The translations under genes were made by a program, and so were the position numbers. Shown here one piece after another: positions 26,355 through 33,125 of a stretch of DNA of 64,000 bases; the stretch's first letter is position 1; the number at the start of each line of letters is the position of its first letter. Below the pieces are notes generated by a model. The model did no database searches, had not been told where the DNA came from, and worked only from the letters and a program-made list of their open reading frames with translations. Source of the stretch: Blastocatellia bacterium UBA7656 (lineage in GTDB: Bacteria; Acidobacteriota; Blastocatellia; UBA7656); assembly GCA_002483445.1 (NCBI GenBank), contig DLHY01000037.1:10666-74665 (forward strand), given 5' to 3'.

Positions 26355-27230
26355 ATGCCCGTTCCGGTCGTCATAATCACCGGATTGAGCGGGTCCGGGG
26401 TATCTTCGGCGCTCAAGGCATTCGAAGACCTGGGTTATTTCGCCGTAGACAATCTCCCAGTTCAGCTCATCCCCACCTTCGCGCGGCTGTGCGACGATTC
26501 GAGCGAAATAGCCCGCACCGCTTTCGTCGTCGATGTGCGCTCGCGCGAGTTCCTGCCCATCTTCCCTGGAATCCACAAAGAGCTTCGCGATAACGGAGCC
26601 GATGTGAAAGTCGTTTTTCTGGAAGCGGATGACGAGGTGCTGCTTCGCCGCTACAGCGAAACGCGCCGCCCTCACCCGCTACACGAAAAAGATATGGTCG
26701 AAGCCATACGCGAAGAGCGCGCGCTCCTGTCGGAAATCCGCGATATGGCCGATGTCATAATCGACACTTCGGAACACAACGTCCACACGCTGCGCGATTT
26801 CCTCAAAGACAGATTCGCTCAGAAGAGCGGCTCGCTGGAAATGAACGTCACCATTTCATCCTTCGGCTTCAAACACGGGCTGCCGCGCGGACTCGACATG
26901 CTCTTCGATGTTCGGTTTCTTCCCAATCCGCATTTCATACCGGAGTTGCGCTCCTTCACAGGCCGCGATCAAAAGGTGATAGAATACCTGCAAGCGCAAA
27001 GCGAGGTGGAAGAGACGATCACGAGGTTTGCCGATCTGCTCTCTTTTCTGCTGCCCCGCTTTCAGCGCGAGGGCAAAAGCTATCTCAACGTCGGAGTGGG
27101 CTGCACCGGAGGGCGACATCGTTCGGTGATGGTGGCCGAAGCGATTCACCATCGCCTGGAGAGCGCGGGCTACAAGACCAAACTCGTCCACCGCGATATT
27201 GAGAAGGAAGAGCAGCGATACAAAACGTGA
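26355..27230 (+). CDS. rapZ: RNase adapter / nucleotide-binding protein RapZ, altered P-loop
   Basis: RapZ homologues bind nucleotides and, in E. coli, present the small RNA GlmZ to RNase E to tune amino-sugar synthesis. The 291 residues show the family features ALKAFEDLGYFAVDNLPVQLIP and VVFLEADDEVLLRRYSETRRPHPL, and the conserved C-terminal motif VGVGCTGGRHRSVMVAEAI. The P-loop reads GLSGSGVSS, with Val (GTA) where nearly all relatives have Lys (GLSGSGKS). ATP or GTP binding by the N-terminal domain may therefore be lost, while the C-terminal RNA-binding half is intact. The gene lies between hpf and a PTS EIIA gene, the usual setting. Confidence 0.93.
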   Translation: MPVPVVIITGLSGSGVSSALKAFEDLGYFAVDNLPVQLIPTFARLCDDSSEIARTAFVVDVRSREFLPIFPGIHKELRDNGADVKVVFLEADDEVLLRRYSETRRPHPLHEKDMVEAIREERALLSEIRDMADVIIDTSEHNVHTLRDFLKDRFAQKSGSLEMNVTISSFGFKHGLPRGLDMLFDVRFLPNPHFIPELRSFTGRDQKVIEYLQAQSEVEETITRFADLLSFLLPRFQREGKSYLNVGVGCTGGRHRSVMVAEAIHHRLESAGYKTKLVHRDIEKEEQRYKT

Positions 27231-27241
27231 AGGAGGAAGAT

Positions 27242-27322
27242 ATCAGATGTCAGATGTCAGATGTTAGTGAAGAACTCTCTGAAGCTTCTATTGCTACTAA
27301 CATCTAACATCTGACATCTGAC
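27242..27322. repeat. Inverted heptamer arrays between rapZ and the EIIA gene
   Basis: ATCAGATGTCAGATGTCAGA plus TGTTAG (27242-27267) is mirrored by CTAACATCTAACATCTGACA plus TCTGAC (27297-27322), a near-perfect 26-bp stem. It uses the same TCAGATG word as the hpf-rapZ spacer. Confidence 0.9.
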
Positions 27323-27330
27323 GACTAACC

Positions 27331-27729
27331 ATGATCGGCGGCGTAATAGTGACTCACGGACAACTGGCCAACGAGCTTGTGGCTGCGGCTGAAATGATCG
27401 TCGGCGAGATAAACCATATCACAGCAGTATCGATTGGATGGCACGATGATGTTGATGTGGCCCGCGAGGGGATCGAACGCGCCATCGAGCGCGTCGATCA
27501 GGGAAGCGGCGTGCTGCTGTTGACGGATATGTTCGGAGGCACGCCGACCAACCTCGCGGCGAGCTTCCTCCATCAATCCGCAGTCGAAGTCGTGACGGGA
27601 GTTAATCTCCCCATGGTGATCAAGCTGGCCACGCACGACAAAGACCTCTCACTCGCCGAGCTTGCCCGTCGCGTGCGCGATCAGGGCCGCGAACAGATTC
27701 AACTCGCAGGCGATATACTCGCCCCCTAA
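27331..27729 (+). CDS. PTS EIIA component, mannose/fructose type
   Basis: A 132-residue EIIA-Man-type protein. The phosphorylated His is in MIGGVIVTHGQLANEL (His9), and the family motif LLLTDMFGGTPTNLA (about 68-82) is intact. In complete PTS systems it passes phosphate from HPr to EIIB. In Acidobacteriota and many proteobacteria lone EIIA genes near rpoN and rapZ are regulatory rather than sugar-transporting. No HPr, EI, HPr kinase or EIIBC is in the window, so a regulatory role linked with RapZ is likely but inferred. No clear ribosome-binding site precedes the ATG. Confidence 0.9.
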   Translation: MIGGVIVTHGQLANELVAAAEMIVGEINHITAVSIGWHDDVDVAREGIERAIERVDQGSGVLLLTDMFGGTPTNLAASFLHQSAVEVVTGVNLPMVIKLATHDKDLSLAELARRVRDQGREQIQLAGDILAP

Positions 27730-27743
27730 GACAAATCGCGCTG

Positions 27744-28793
27744 ATGGAGGCTCTTCAAATCGATAACCCCAAGTCGCCTGTCAACGAGCAACAACCGCTC
27801 CTCGAAGTCTCCGATCTTGAGATTTCATTCCACACTCAGGACGGCGTTTTGAAAGCCGTCGATGGAGTGAATTTTCAAATACGCACAGGCGAAACTCTGG
27901 GACTGGTTGGAGAGTCGGGCTGCGGCAAATCGGTCACAGCTTATTCCATCCTCCAACTGCTGCCCTCCCCACCCGCGCAGGTAAAAGGCTCGATTCGATT
28001 CGACGCGCGTGAATTGCTTTCGCTCACTGAAGAAGAGATGCGCAGTGTGCGCGGTCGACGGGTTTCGATGATATTTCAGGAGCCGATGTCTTCGCTAAAC
28101 CCCATCATGACCATAGGCCGACAGATAGCCGAAGTCATACGCGAGCATCAGAAAAAATCGCGAAGAGAAGCGCGACTCGTCGCCATCGATATGCTTGCCC
28201 GCGTGGGTATGCCTTCGCCTGAAATGAGATTCGACGAATATCCGCATCAGATGTCGGGCGGGATGAAGCAGCGGGCGATGATAGCGATGGCGCTCGTTTG
28301 TCGGCCTCGACTCCTTATCGCCGATGAGCCTACGACCGCGCTCGACGTGACCATTCAGGCGCAGATACTCGATCTTCTCCGCGAGCTTCAAGGCGAACTT
28401 GACATGTCGGTTTTGCTCATCACTCACGATCTCGGCGTAGTGGCCGAAACCTGCGACCGGGTGGCGGTTATGTACGCGGGCAGGATCGTCGAGCAGGCAT
28501 CAGTGAAAGATCTGTTCGAGCATCCGCTTCATCCTTACACCCGCGGGTTGTTTCGTTCTCTGCCCTCGATTGCGTCCGGCAGTCGGACGCTCGAAGCCAT
28601 ACCCGGCTCAGTCCCTTCGCCTCTGGATTTTCCTTCGGGATGTCGCTTTCGCACACGCTGCTCGATGGCCGAAGAGAAATGCAAACTGGATCCTCCACTG
28701 CGCGAAGTACGCGAAGGGCATTTGGCGGCGTGTCATTTCGCGGAGGATAGAAGACAGGAGACAGAAGTCAGAAGTCAGAATGATCGCCTCTGA
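27744..28793 (+). CDS. Oligopeptide/dipeptide ABC transporter ATPase (OppD/DppD type)
   Basis: An inner-membrane-associated ATPase of peptide or nickel importers. Of 349 residues, the core shows Walker A GESGCGKS, the signature MSGGMKQRAMIAMAL and Walker B LLIADEPTTALD. The C-terminal oligopeptide/HPY region contains GCRFRTRCSMAEEKCK, with cysteines typical of the Fe-S or Zn-binding tail in this family. The last residues (EDRRQETEVRSQNDRL) come from heptamer repeats rather than family sequence. The partner ATPase follows; no permease or substrate-binding protein is adjacent, so the rest of the transporter is encoded elsewhere. Confidence 0.9.
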   Translation: MEALQIDNPKSPVNEQQPLLEVSDLEISFHTQDGVLKAVDGVNFQIRTGETLGLVGESGCGKSVTAYSILQLLPSPPAQVKGSIRFDARELLSLTEEEMRSVRGRRVSMIFQEPMSSLNPIMTIGRQIAEVIREHQKKSRREARLVAIDMLARVGMPSPEMRFDEYPHQMSGGMKQRAMIAMALVCRPRLLIADEPTTALDVTIQAQILDLLRELQGELDMSVLLITHDLGVVAETCDRVAVMYAGRIVEQASVKDLFEHPLHPYTRGLFRSLPSIASGSRTLEAIPGSVPSPLDFPSGCRFRTRCSMAEEKCKLDPPLREVREGHLAACHFAEDRRQETEVRSQNDRL

Positions 28794-28815
28794 TATTCTG
28801 ACTCCAGACTCCAGG
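28750..28815. repeat. Heptamer arrays at the oppD-oppF junction
   Basis: GAAGACA, GGAGACA, GAAGTCA, GAAGTCA (28750-28777) lie inside the 3' coding end of the first ATPase gene. The reversed arm ATTCTGACTCCAGACTCCAG follows at 28795-28814, just before the next ATG. Confidence 0.8.
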
Positions 28816-28818
28816 CTC

Positions 28819-29817
28819 ATGAAAAACCTTTTGACAGTCGAAAATCTGGTCAAGCACTTCCCTCTCCATCGCGGGCTTGTGGGGAAGACTGCGGGTATCG
28901 TGCGCGCGGTCGACGACATTTCGTTTTCGATAGCGCGAGGCCAGACGCTCGGACTCGTGGGCGAATCGGGCTGTGGCAAGACTACGGCGGGAAGGACTAT
29001 TTTGAGGCTCCTGGAGCCAACTTCAGGGCGAGTGCTGTTTGAGGGTCGCGATGTATTCGCTCTGACTGCGAGAGAGTTGCGCGAGTTGAGGCGCGAGATG
29101 CAGATAGTTTTTCAAGACCCTTTCGGCTCGCTCAATCCTCGCATGACTGCGAGCGCGATAATCCAGGAGCCGATACTCGTTCACCGCATAGAAGCGGATG
29201 AATCCGTGTCGCGCGCAGCGAGGAAGAGACGGGCGCGCGAACGCGCAGCAGAGCTTTTCGATCTGGTGGGGATTTCGACTGATCAGATGAATCGATACCC
29301 GCACGAGTTTTCAGGCGGTCAGCGCCAGCGCATCTGCATAGCTCGCGCTCTCGCCCTCCGTCCCAAATTCATCGTTTGTGATGAAGCGGTCTCGGCGCTC
29401 GATGTTTCGATTCAGGCTCAGATACTCAATCTGCTCGCGGAGCTTCAGCAGAAGTTCGAACTCACTTATCTTTTCATCGCCCATGACCTCGCTGTGGTCA
29501 GGCACATATCCGACAGGGTGGCGGTGATGTATCTCGGCGAGATAGTCGAAGAGGCTGCGACTCAGGAGATATTCGCGCGCCCGTTTCACCCTTACACGCA
29601 GGCGCTACTGGCTTCTATCCCTGTCCCCGTCCCGCGAGCGAAGAGCGAGCGCGTGCGACTGACGGGAGACGCGCCCACGCCCATCAATCCTCCCGAAGGG
29701 TGCCGCTTTCACACGCGCTGTCCGATTGCGATAGAAGAATGCAGGAAGGCAAAACCTCCGCTCGTGGAGATCACGCCCGGTCATCGTGTGGCATGTATTC
29801 GTGCAGACGAGCAGTGA
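28819..29817 (+). CDS. Oligopeptide/dipeptide ABC transporter ATPase (OppF/DppF type)
   Basis: The second ATPase of the pair, 332 residues from the ATG at 28819 (MKNLLTVENLVKHFPLHRG). A longer in-frame opening from 28570 would overlap the first gene by over 220 bp and has no family sequence, so it is not used. Motifs: Walker A GESGCGKTT, signature FSGGQRQRICIARAL and Walker B FIVCDEAVSALD, where Ala-Val replaces the more usual Pro-Thr. The C-terminal GCRFHTRCPIAIEECRKAKP segment is the family tail. The insert HRGLVGKTAGIVRAVDDISF is characteristic of OppF-type subunits. It probably works as a heterodimer with the upstream ATPase. Confidence 0.9.
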   Translation: MKNLLTVENLVKHFPLHRGLVGKTAGIVRAVDDISFSIARGQTLGLVGESGCGKTTAGRTILRLLEPTSGRVLFEGRDVFALTARELRELRREMQIVFQDPFGSLNPRMTASAIIQEPILVHRIEADESVSRAARKRRARERAAELFDLVGISTDQMNRYPHEFSGGQRQRICIARALALRPKFIVCDEAVSALDVSIQAQILNLLAELQQKFELTYLFIAHDLAVVRHISDRVAVMYLGEIVEEAATQEIFARPFHPYTQALLASIPVPVPRAKSERVRLTGDAPTPINPPEGCRFHTRCPIAIEECRKAKPPLVEITPGHRVACIRADEQ

Positions 29818-29983
29818 TCAGGGGTCAGGGATCAGGGGTCAGGGATCAGTTGAGAGGTTCTTATTTTTGACTAGCCAGGCAAACTATTACTGAGTGATTT
29901 TGCCCTCACGAAAGAATTGATTGCGGAAATTATCCGACGACTCTTCACTGACCCCCGACCCCTGACCCCTGATCCCTGACCCC
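29814..29983. repeat. Inverted heptamer arrays between convergent genes
   Basis: GTGATCA, GGGGTCA, GGGATCA, GGGGTCA, GGGATCA (29814-29848) are mirrored by TGACCCC, CGACCCC, TGACCCC, TGATCCC, TGACCCC (29949-29983). The arms flank about 100 bp without a gene. The structure lies between two convergent genes and could act as a bidirectional terminator. Confidence 0.9.
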
Positions 29984-29989
29984 TGCCTG

Positions 29990-30745
29990 CTATTCCGTTA
30001 CTGGCGCGGTTTCTTCATCGTCGCGCACGCGAGTCAGGTTTGCGGTGTTGATGCTGCCGGAGTTGTGCAGTTGGCTGGCCTGATAGCTGCCTGAGTTATG
30101 CATCTGGCCCGTCCTCTCAGGTTGAGCAGGATCGGGTCTCTGGACGACCGGGTAGCTGCCTGAGTTATGCAGTTGGCCTGTCTGATAGCTGCCCGAATTG
30201 TTGAGATTCCCTGTGTTGAGGCTGCCGGTGTTGCGAGGGTAATGATAGCCGTGGCGCGAGTCGGTCTTGGTTATCTCTTCGATGTGAGTGTCAAGCTCGA
30301 TGAACTGATCAGCAACATCGATCAGGCGCGGGCTTGTGTTGCTGCGAAAACCCGCAAGCTCGACCCTCACGCCTTTGTAGGCGACGGCGTTTATCGCATA
30401 AGAGAAATCCTCATCGCCTGAAACCAGAACTGCCGTGTCGTACTTGTCGGCAAGCGAGAGCATATCGACTGCTATCTCGACATCGAGGTTGGCTTTCTTG
30501 GTTCCATCAGCGTAGGTCTTGAGTTCTTTTTCCACCACGCGATAACCGTTGCGCCTCATCCAGAGCAGAAAACCCTGCTGTCGTTCGGCCCGCTCATCGA
30601 CTCCTGTGTAGAAGAAAGCTCTCAGCAACGGCGCGTCGCCTCTGAGGAAGTTCAAAAATTTTGCGTAGTCAATCTCGACTCCGACCGATCTCGCCGCATG
30701 AAATAGATTGTTGCCATCAATAAAGATCGCGATTTTTCCCCTCAT
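29990..30745 (-). CDS. NYN-domain (LabA/DUF88-like) protein with repetitive tail
   Basis: A 251-residue protein with a PIN-like NYN domain, a fold of predicted RNases. Catalytic-type Asp residues are in KIAIFIDGNNLFHA (start of the domain), NLDVEIAVDML and AVLVSGDEDFSYAI (about residues 4-170). Residues about 180-240 form a low-complexity tail with repeated NSGSY units: NTGSLNTGNLNNSGSYQ, TGQLHNSGSYP, TGQMHNSGSYQ, ASQLHNSGSI. The ATG at 30745 is chosen because AAGGAGATCT precedes it and because an earlier ATG (30775) lies inside a good -10 box. Divergent from small exported genes, it stands alone. Target RNA is unknown. Confidence 0.88.
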   Translation of the reverse strand: MRGKIAIFIDGNNLFHAARSVGVEIDYAKFLNFLRGDAPLLRAFFYTGVDERAERQQGFLLWMRRNGYRVVEKELKTYADGTKKANLDVEIAVDMLSLADKYDTAVLVSGDEDFSYAINAVAYKGVRVELAGFRSNTSPRLIDVADQFIELDTHIEEITKTDSRHGYHYPRNTGSLNTGNLNNSGSYQTGQLHNSGSYPVVQRPDPAQPERTGQMHNSGSYQASQLHNSGSINTANLTRVRDDEETAPVTE

Positions 30746-30770
30746 AGATCTCCTTGGTATTTCTATATCG

Positions 30771-30800
30771 AACATAAGTGGATTTTTTCTTTACAGTCAA
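30771..30800 (-). promoter_or_regulatory. Sigma-70-type promoter of the NYN gene
   Basis: On the minus strand TTGACT (30800-30795), an 18-bp spacer and TATGTT (30776-30771) form a promoter. The expected transcript start falls about 20 nt before the AAGGAG ribosome-binding site and the ATG at 30745. Confidence 0.6.
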
Positions 30801-31499
30801 TGTCTAACATACAGAAGATTGCCTTGCAAGCGTATCAGGCATAAGGCGATGCGCGCGCGGATTTGAAAATTAAAAGAATCCGGTTGCCGGAACCATACTT
30901 GCGAGATCAGGTATTGTCTGACTGCGAAAACTGCCCTAAATGATTCCTTTGAAAACAGTCCCGCAGTCAAAGAAAACATGAGCCTCTCTTTTGTACTTTG
31001 TCAGATCATCTATTGCGGAGGTTGCTCGGCAACGACAAGTAGAGGCCGAGCAGTTGATTGAGTCTGTCTTGATAGAAACCGGCTTGTCCGCTGATTCAGA
31101 TGATATCCCTTCTGAAAGACTTTTCTCCAAACGCAAATCGACACTTCAAAAGCACAGCCTGTTTGTGCCATCAGAATTGCTGCAATGAACGCGGCTGTTG
31201 GGAGCGCACACGCATTTCCCGACCGCCGGAATTTGAGATACACATTCGATTGCTGTGAGGATGAAGAAAACCCATGCCTGAACGTGTCGACCATCCTGTC
31301 CTGATGGCGATAGATATCCCGATATCCGCTTTACGAGCGTCAACAAGAAAACACAGGAAAAGCTACAAATTTTTGAGTAATTTTCGACTCATATCGACAT
31401 TCGAAACTCAACCGGCGATTGCTTGAAGAGCAGCCGTGACAATAGTAGTATCAAGGCTGTCTCATCTCCCGAATTTCAATCGAAGCATAAAGCAAAACT
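30801..31499. other. 700-bp stretch without a convincing gene
   Basis: Six frames give only short openings; the longest plausible one is a TTG-started 65-codon frame (30991-31188, RSSIAEVARQRQVEAEQLIE...) with no ribosome-binding site. Base use is more AT-rich than the neighbours. I see no repeat array, tRNA or hairpin of note. It may be a decayed gene or hold an RNA I cannot recognise. Confidence 0.4.
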
Positions 31500-31865
31500 A
31501 TGTCCGCATTTTTATTAATATTAGTTCTCTTCCTGTCTCCGGCGCAGCAGAATGCCGCGAGCGCAAAGCAGTTGCTCGCCGTTCGCGGCGAGGTAGTTAA
31601 AATCAAAGCTCAAAGCAAAGGGATGCTGTTCATCACCATCCGCCCGTCGAGGGAGTTTGCGGAAGTCACCATACTAGCCCGCGAAAACGATCTGGTGGGA
31701 AACGGCGTCAGTCGCGAGGACGGCGTCGATTTGTTGGGGCTTCTGGCCGACGATTCGCGCGAGGATGAAATCATCACTGCCGCAGAACTCAACGAAGGCG
31801 ATAAGGTGTCGGTGATCTATGATCCCGGACAGCAGAACCGTCTCATTGAAATCTATCTGCGCTGA
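31500..31865 (+). CDS. Small exported protein, unknown function
   Basis: A 121-residue protein with a short signal peptide (MSAFLLILVLFLSPAQQNAASA). The mature part is a compact alpha/beta sequence: QLLAVRGEVVKIKAQSKGMLFITIRPSREFAEVTILAREN, then a charged loop, then LNEGDKVSVIYDPGQQNRLIEIYLR. The strand pattern VRGEVVKIK...FITIRP...DKVSVIY suggests an OB-fold-like barrel. No catalytic motif is seen and no family is recognised. It precedes the TRASH-domain gene by 88 bp on the same strand. Confidence 0.7.
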   Translation: MSAFLLILVLFLSPAQQNAASAKQLLAVRGEVVKIKAQSKGMLFITIRPSREFAEVTILARENDLVGNGVSREDGVDLLGLLADDSREDEIITAAELNEGDKVSVIYDPGQQNRLIEIYLR

Positions 31866-31953
31866 ACCTGGCTTTGCGTCCGCTCACCGGCATCGGTATA
31901 ATTGAGTCCGGCTGCGCGACAGCCTGAAAAAATCAAGGAGTTGAATTCAAGCA

Positions 31954-32361
31954 ATGCGAAAAGTTTCTTTTGCCGTTTCCGCTCTGATCGTCCTCGCACT
32001 GGCCGTTGCCGCTTTTGCTTCGGACGGCGAGACGAAGAAAAACGTCACCAACAAAAAATGCCCGGTGATGAACGCCGCCGCGAGCGACAAGTTTCGCGCC
32101 GAATACAAAGACCAGTACATATACTTCTGCTGTCAGGGCTGCGTAAAGATGTTCGAGAAAGACCCTGACGGCTATGTGGCGAAACTCTCGAAGGAAGATC
32201 AGGAAGCGATCAAGTCCAACGAGATTTGCCCCATCACCGAGGACAAAATCACCGACCACACGCGCTGGGTCGAACACGAAGGGCGCAAAGTTTTTCTCTG
32301 CTGCGACGGCTGCATCGAGATGTTCAAGCAGAAAATCGCCGCGGGAAAAAAGGCGAACTGA
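31954..32361 (+). CDS. Exported protein with two TRASH/YHS-like metal-binding motifs
   Basis: A 135-residue exported protein; signal peptide to about residue 23 (AAFASDG). Two Cys-rich units follow. The first has CPVMN with YFCCQGCVKMFEKDP, the second CPITED with FLCCDGCIEMFKQK. This CPxx...(Y/L)CCxGC pattern matches TRASH/YHS metal-binding motifs used in copper and heavy-metal handling. The duplication could let one molecule bind two metal ions or switch between them in the periplasm. The start follows AAGGAGTTGAATTCAAGC. A metal scavenging or chaperone role is inferred. Confidence 0.8.
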   Translation: MRKVSFAVSALIVLALAVAAFASDGETKKNVTNKKCPVMNAAASDKFRAEYKDQYIYFCCQGCVKMFEKDPDGYVAKLSKEDQEAIKSNEICPITEDKITDHTRWVEHEGRKVFLCCDGCIEMFKQKIAAGKKAN

Positions 32362-32384
32362 GGCTTTAACTCTGAGCTTCAAAA

Positions 32385-32455
32385 TCACGGACGTAAGTTC
32401 AGAGTTCGACCCTACATGCCGGTCTTCAACGAGAAGGTTGAACTCTGAACTTGAA
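32385..32455. repeat. Inverted repeat ahead of the cyclophilin gene
   Basis: AAGTTCAGAGTTCGA (about 32395-32409) pairs with a reversed copy in GAAGGTTGAACTCTGAACTT (about 32432-32451). It resembles other inverted word pairs in this genome. Confidence 0.6.
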
Positions 32456-32502
32456 ACTCATTGCGGCTATCCTGGCCGCCAGTTCTTTGGAGGAACCCGA
32501 CG

Positions 32503-33057
32503 ATGACGAGCGCGCCAGCGCGTTTGTTCGCTCTTGTTTTAATCATGAGTTCAATCACATTTTCTTCCTGCGGCCCCAGGCCGACGACAGCCGTGATCGA
32601 AACCGATCTCGGAACCATCAAGTTCGAATTGCTCTGGTCGGACTCGCCTGAGACGGCTGAAAATTTTCGACTTCTGGCCGAGCGCGGTTATTACAACGGC
32701 ACCATTTTTCATCGCACGATCAACGGTTTCATGATCCAGGGCGGCGACCCGACAGGCACGGGCGCGGGAGGCGAGACGGCTTCAGGGAGTCCTCTGCCCA
32801 ACGAGATAGATCGCAACACGCCGCTCTATCAGGGGCCGTATCTGCGCGGACTCGTCGCTATGGCCAACAAAGGAACGCCCGAAAGCGGATCGAGCCAGTT
32901 CTTCATAATGCATCAGGATTACAGGCTCCCGCCAAAATACACCATCTACGGGCGGGTGACGGAAGGACAGGATGTGGTCGATAAGATAGCCACAGCGCCA
33001 ACGTCGGGAGATCGTCCGCTCTCTCCGGTTGTAATGAGAAAGGTTTACGTTCAATGA
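32503..33057 (+). CDS. Cyclophilin-type peptidyl-prolyl isomerase, lipoprotein
   Basis: This enzyme catalyses cis-trans isomerisation of X-Pro bonds to help folding outside the cytoplasm. It has 184 residues from the ATG at 32503, chosen because TTTGGAGGAACCCGACG precedes it; the earlier ATG at 32461 lacks a good site. The N-terminus (MTSAPARLFALVLIMSSITFSSC) is a signal peptide ending in a lipobox-like FSSC, so it is probably lipid-anchored. Cyclophilin motifs are FHRTINGFMIQGGDPTGTG and RGLVAMANKGTPESGSSQFFI, with catalytic Arg and Phe present. A hairpin follows the stop. Confidence 0.93.
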   Translation: MTSAPARLFALVLIMSSITFSSCGPRPTTAVIETDLGTIKFELLWSDSPETAENFRLLAERGYYNGTIFHRTINGFMIQGGDPTGTGAGGETASGSPLPNEIDRNTPLYQGPYLRGLVAMANKGTPESGSSQFFIMHQDYRLPPKYTIYGRVTEGQDVVDKIATAPTSGDRPLSPVVMRKVYVQ

Positions 33058-33084
33058 TCAGAGAGCTATCTCCGCTCTCTGATC
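33056..33084 (+). terminator. Hairpin after the cyclophilin gene
   Basis: GATCAGAGAG-ctatctccg-CTCTCTGATC is a perfect 10-bp stem starting in the stop codon. No clear T-run follows, so termination strength is uncertain. Confidence 0.5.
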
Positions 33085-33125
33085 GAGTCAAAGCTTCAGC
33101 CCGAAACTCTCTCTCCTGATTTCAC

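Noticed and set aside
28570..28818. Upstream extension of the OppF-type gene
   Set aside because: It overlaps the preceding ATPase gene in another frame, shows no family sequence, and a normal family start exists at 28819.
30746..30775. ATG at 30775 as start of the NYN gene
   Set aside because: It lies inside the -10 hexamer TATGTT and has no ribosome-binding site; the ATG at 30745 has AAGGAG.
30991..31188. 65-codon ORF in the 700-bp gap
   Set aside because: TTG start without a ribosome-binding site and no homology signal that I can see.
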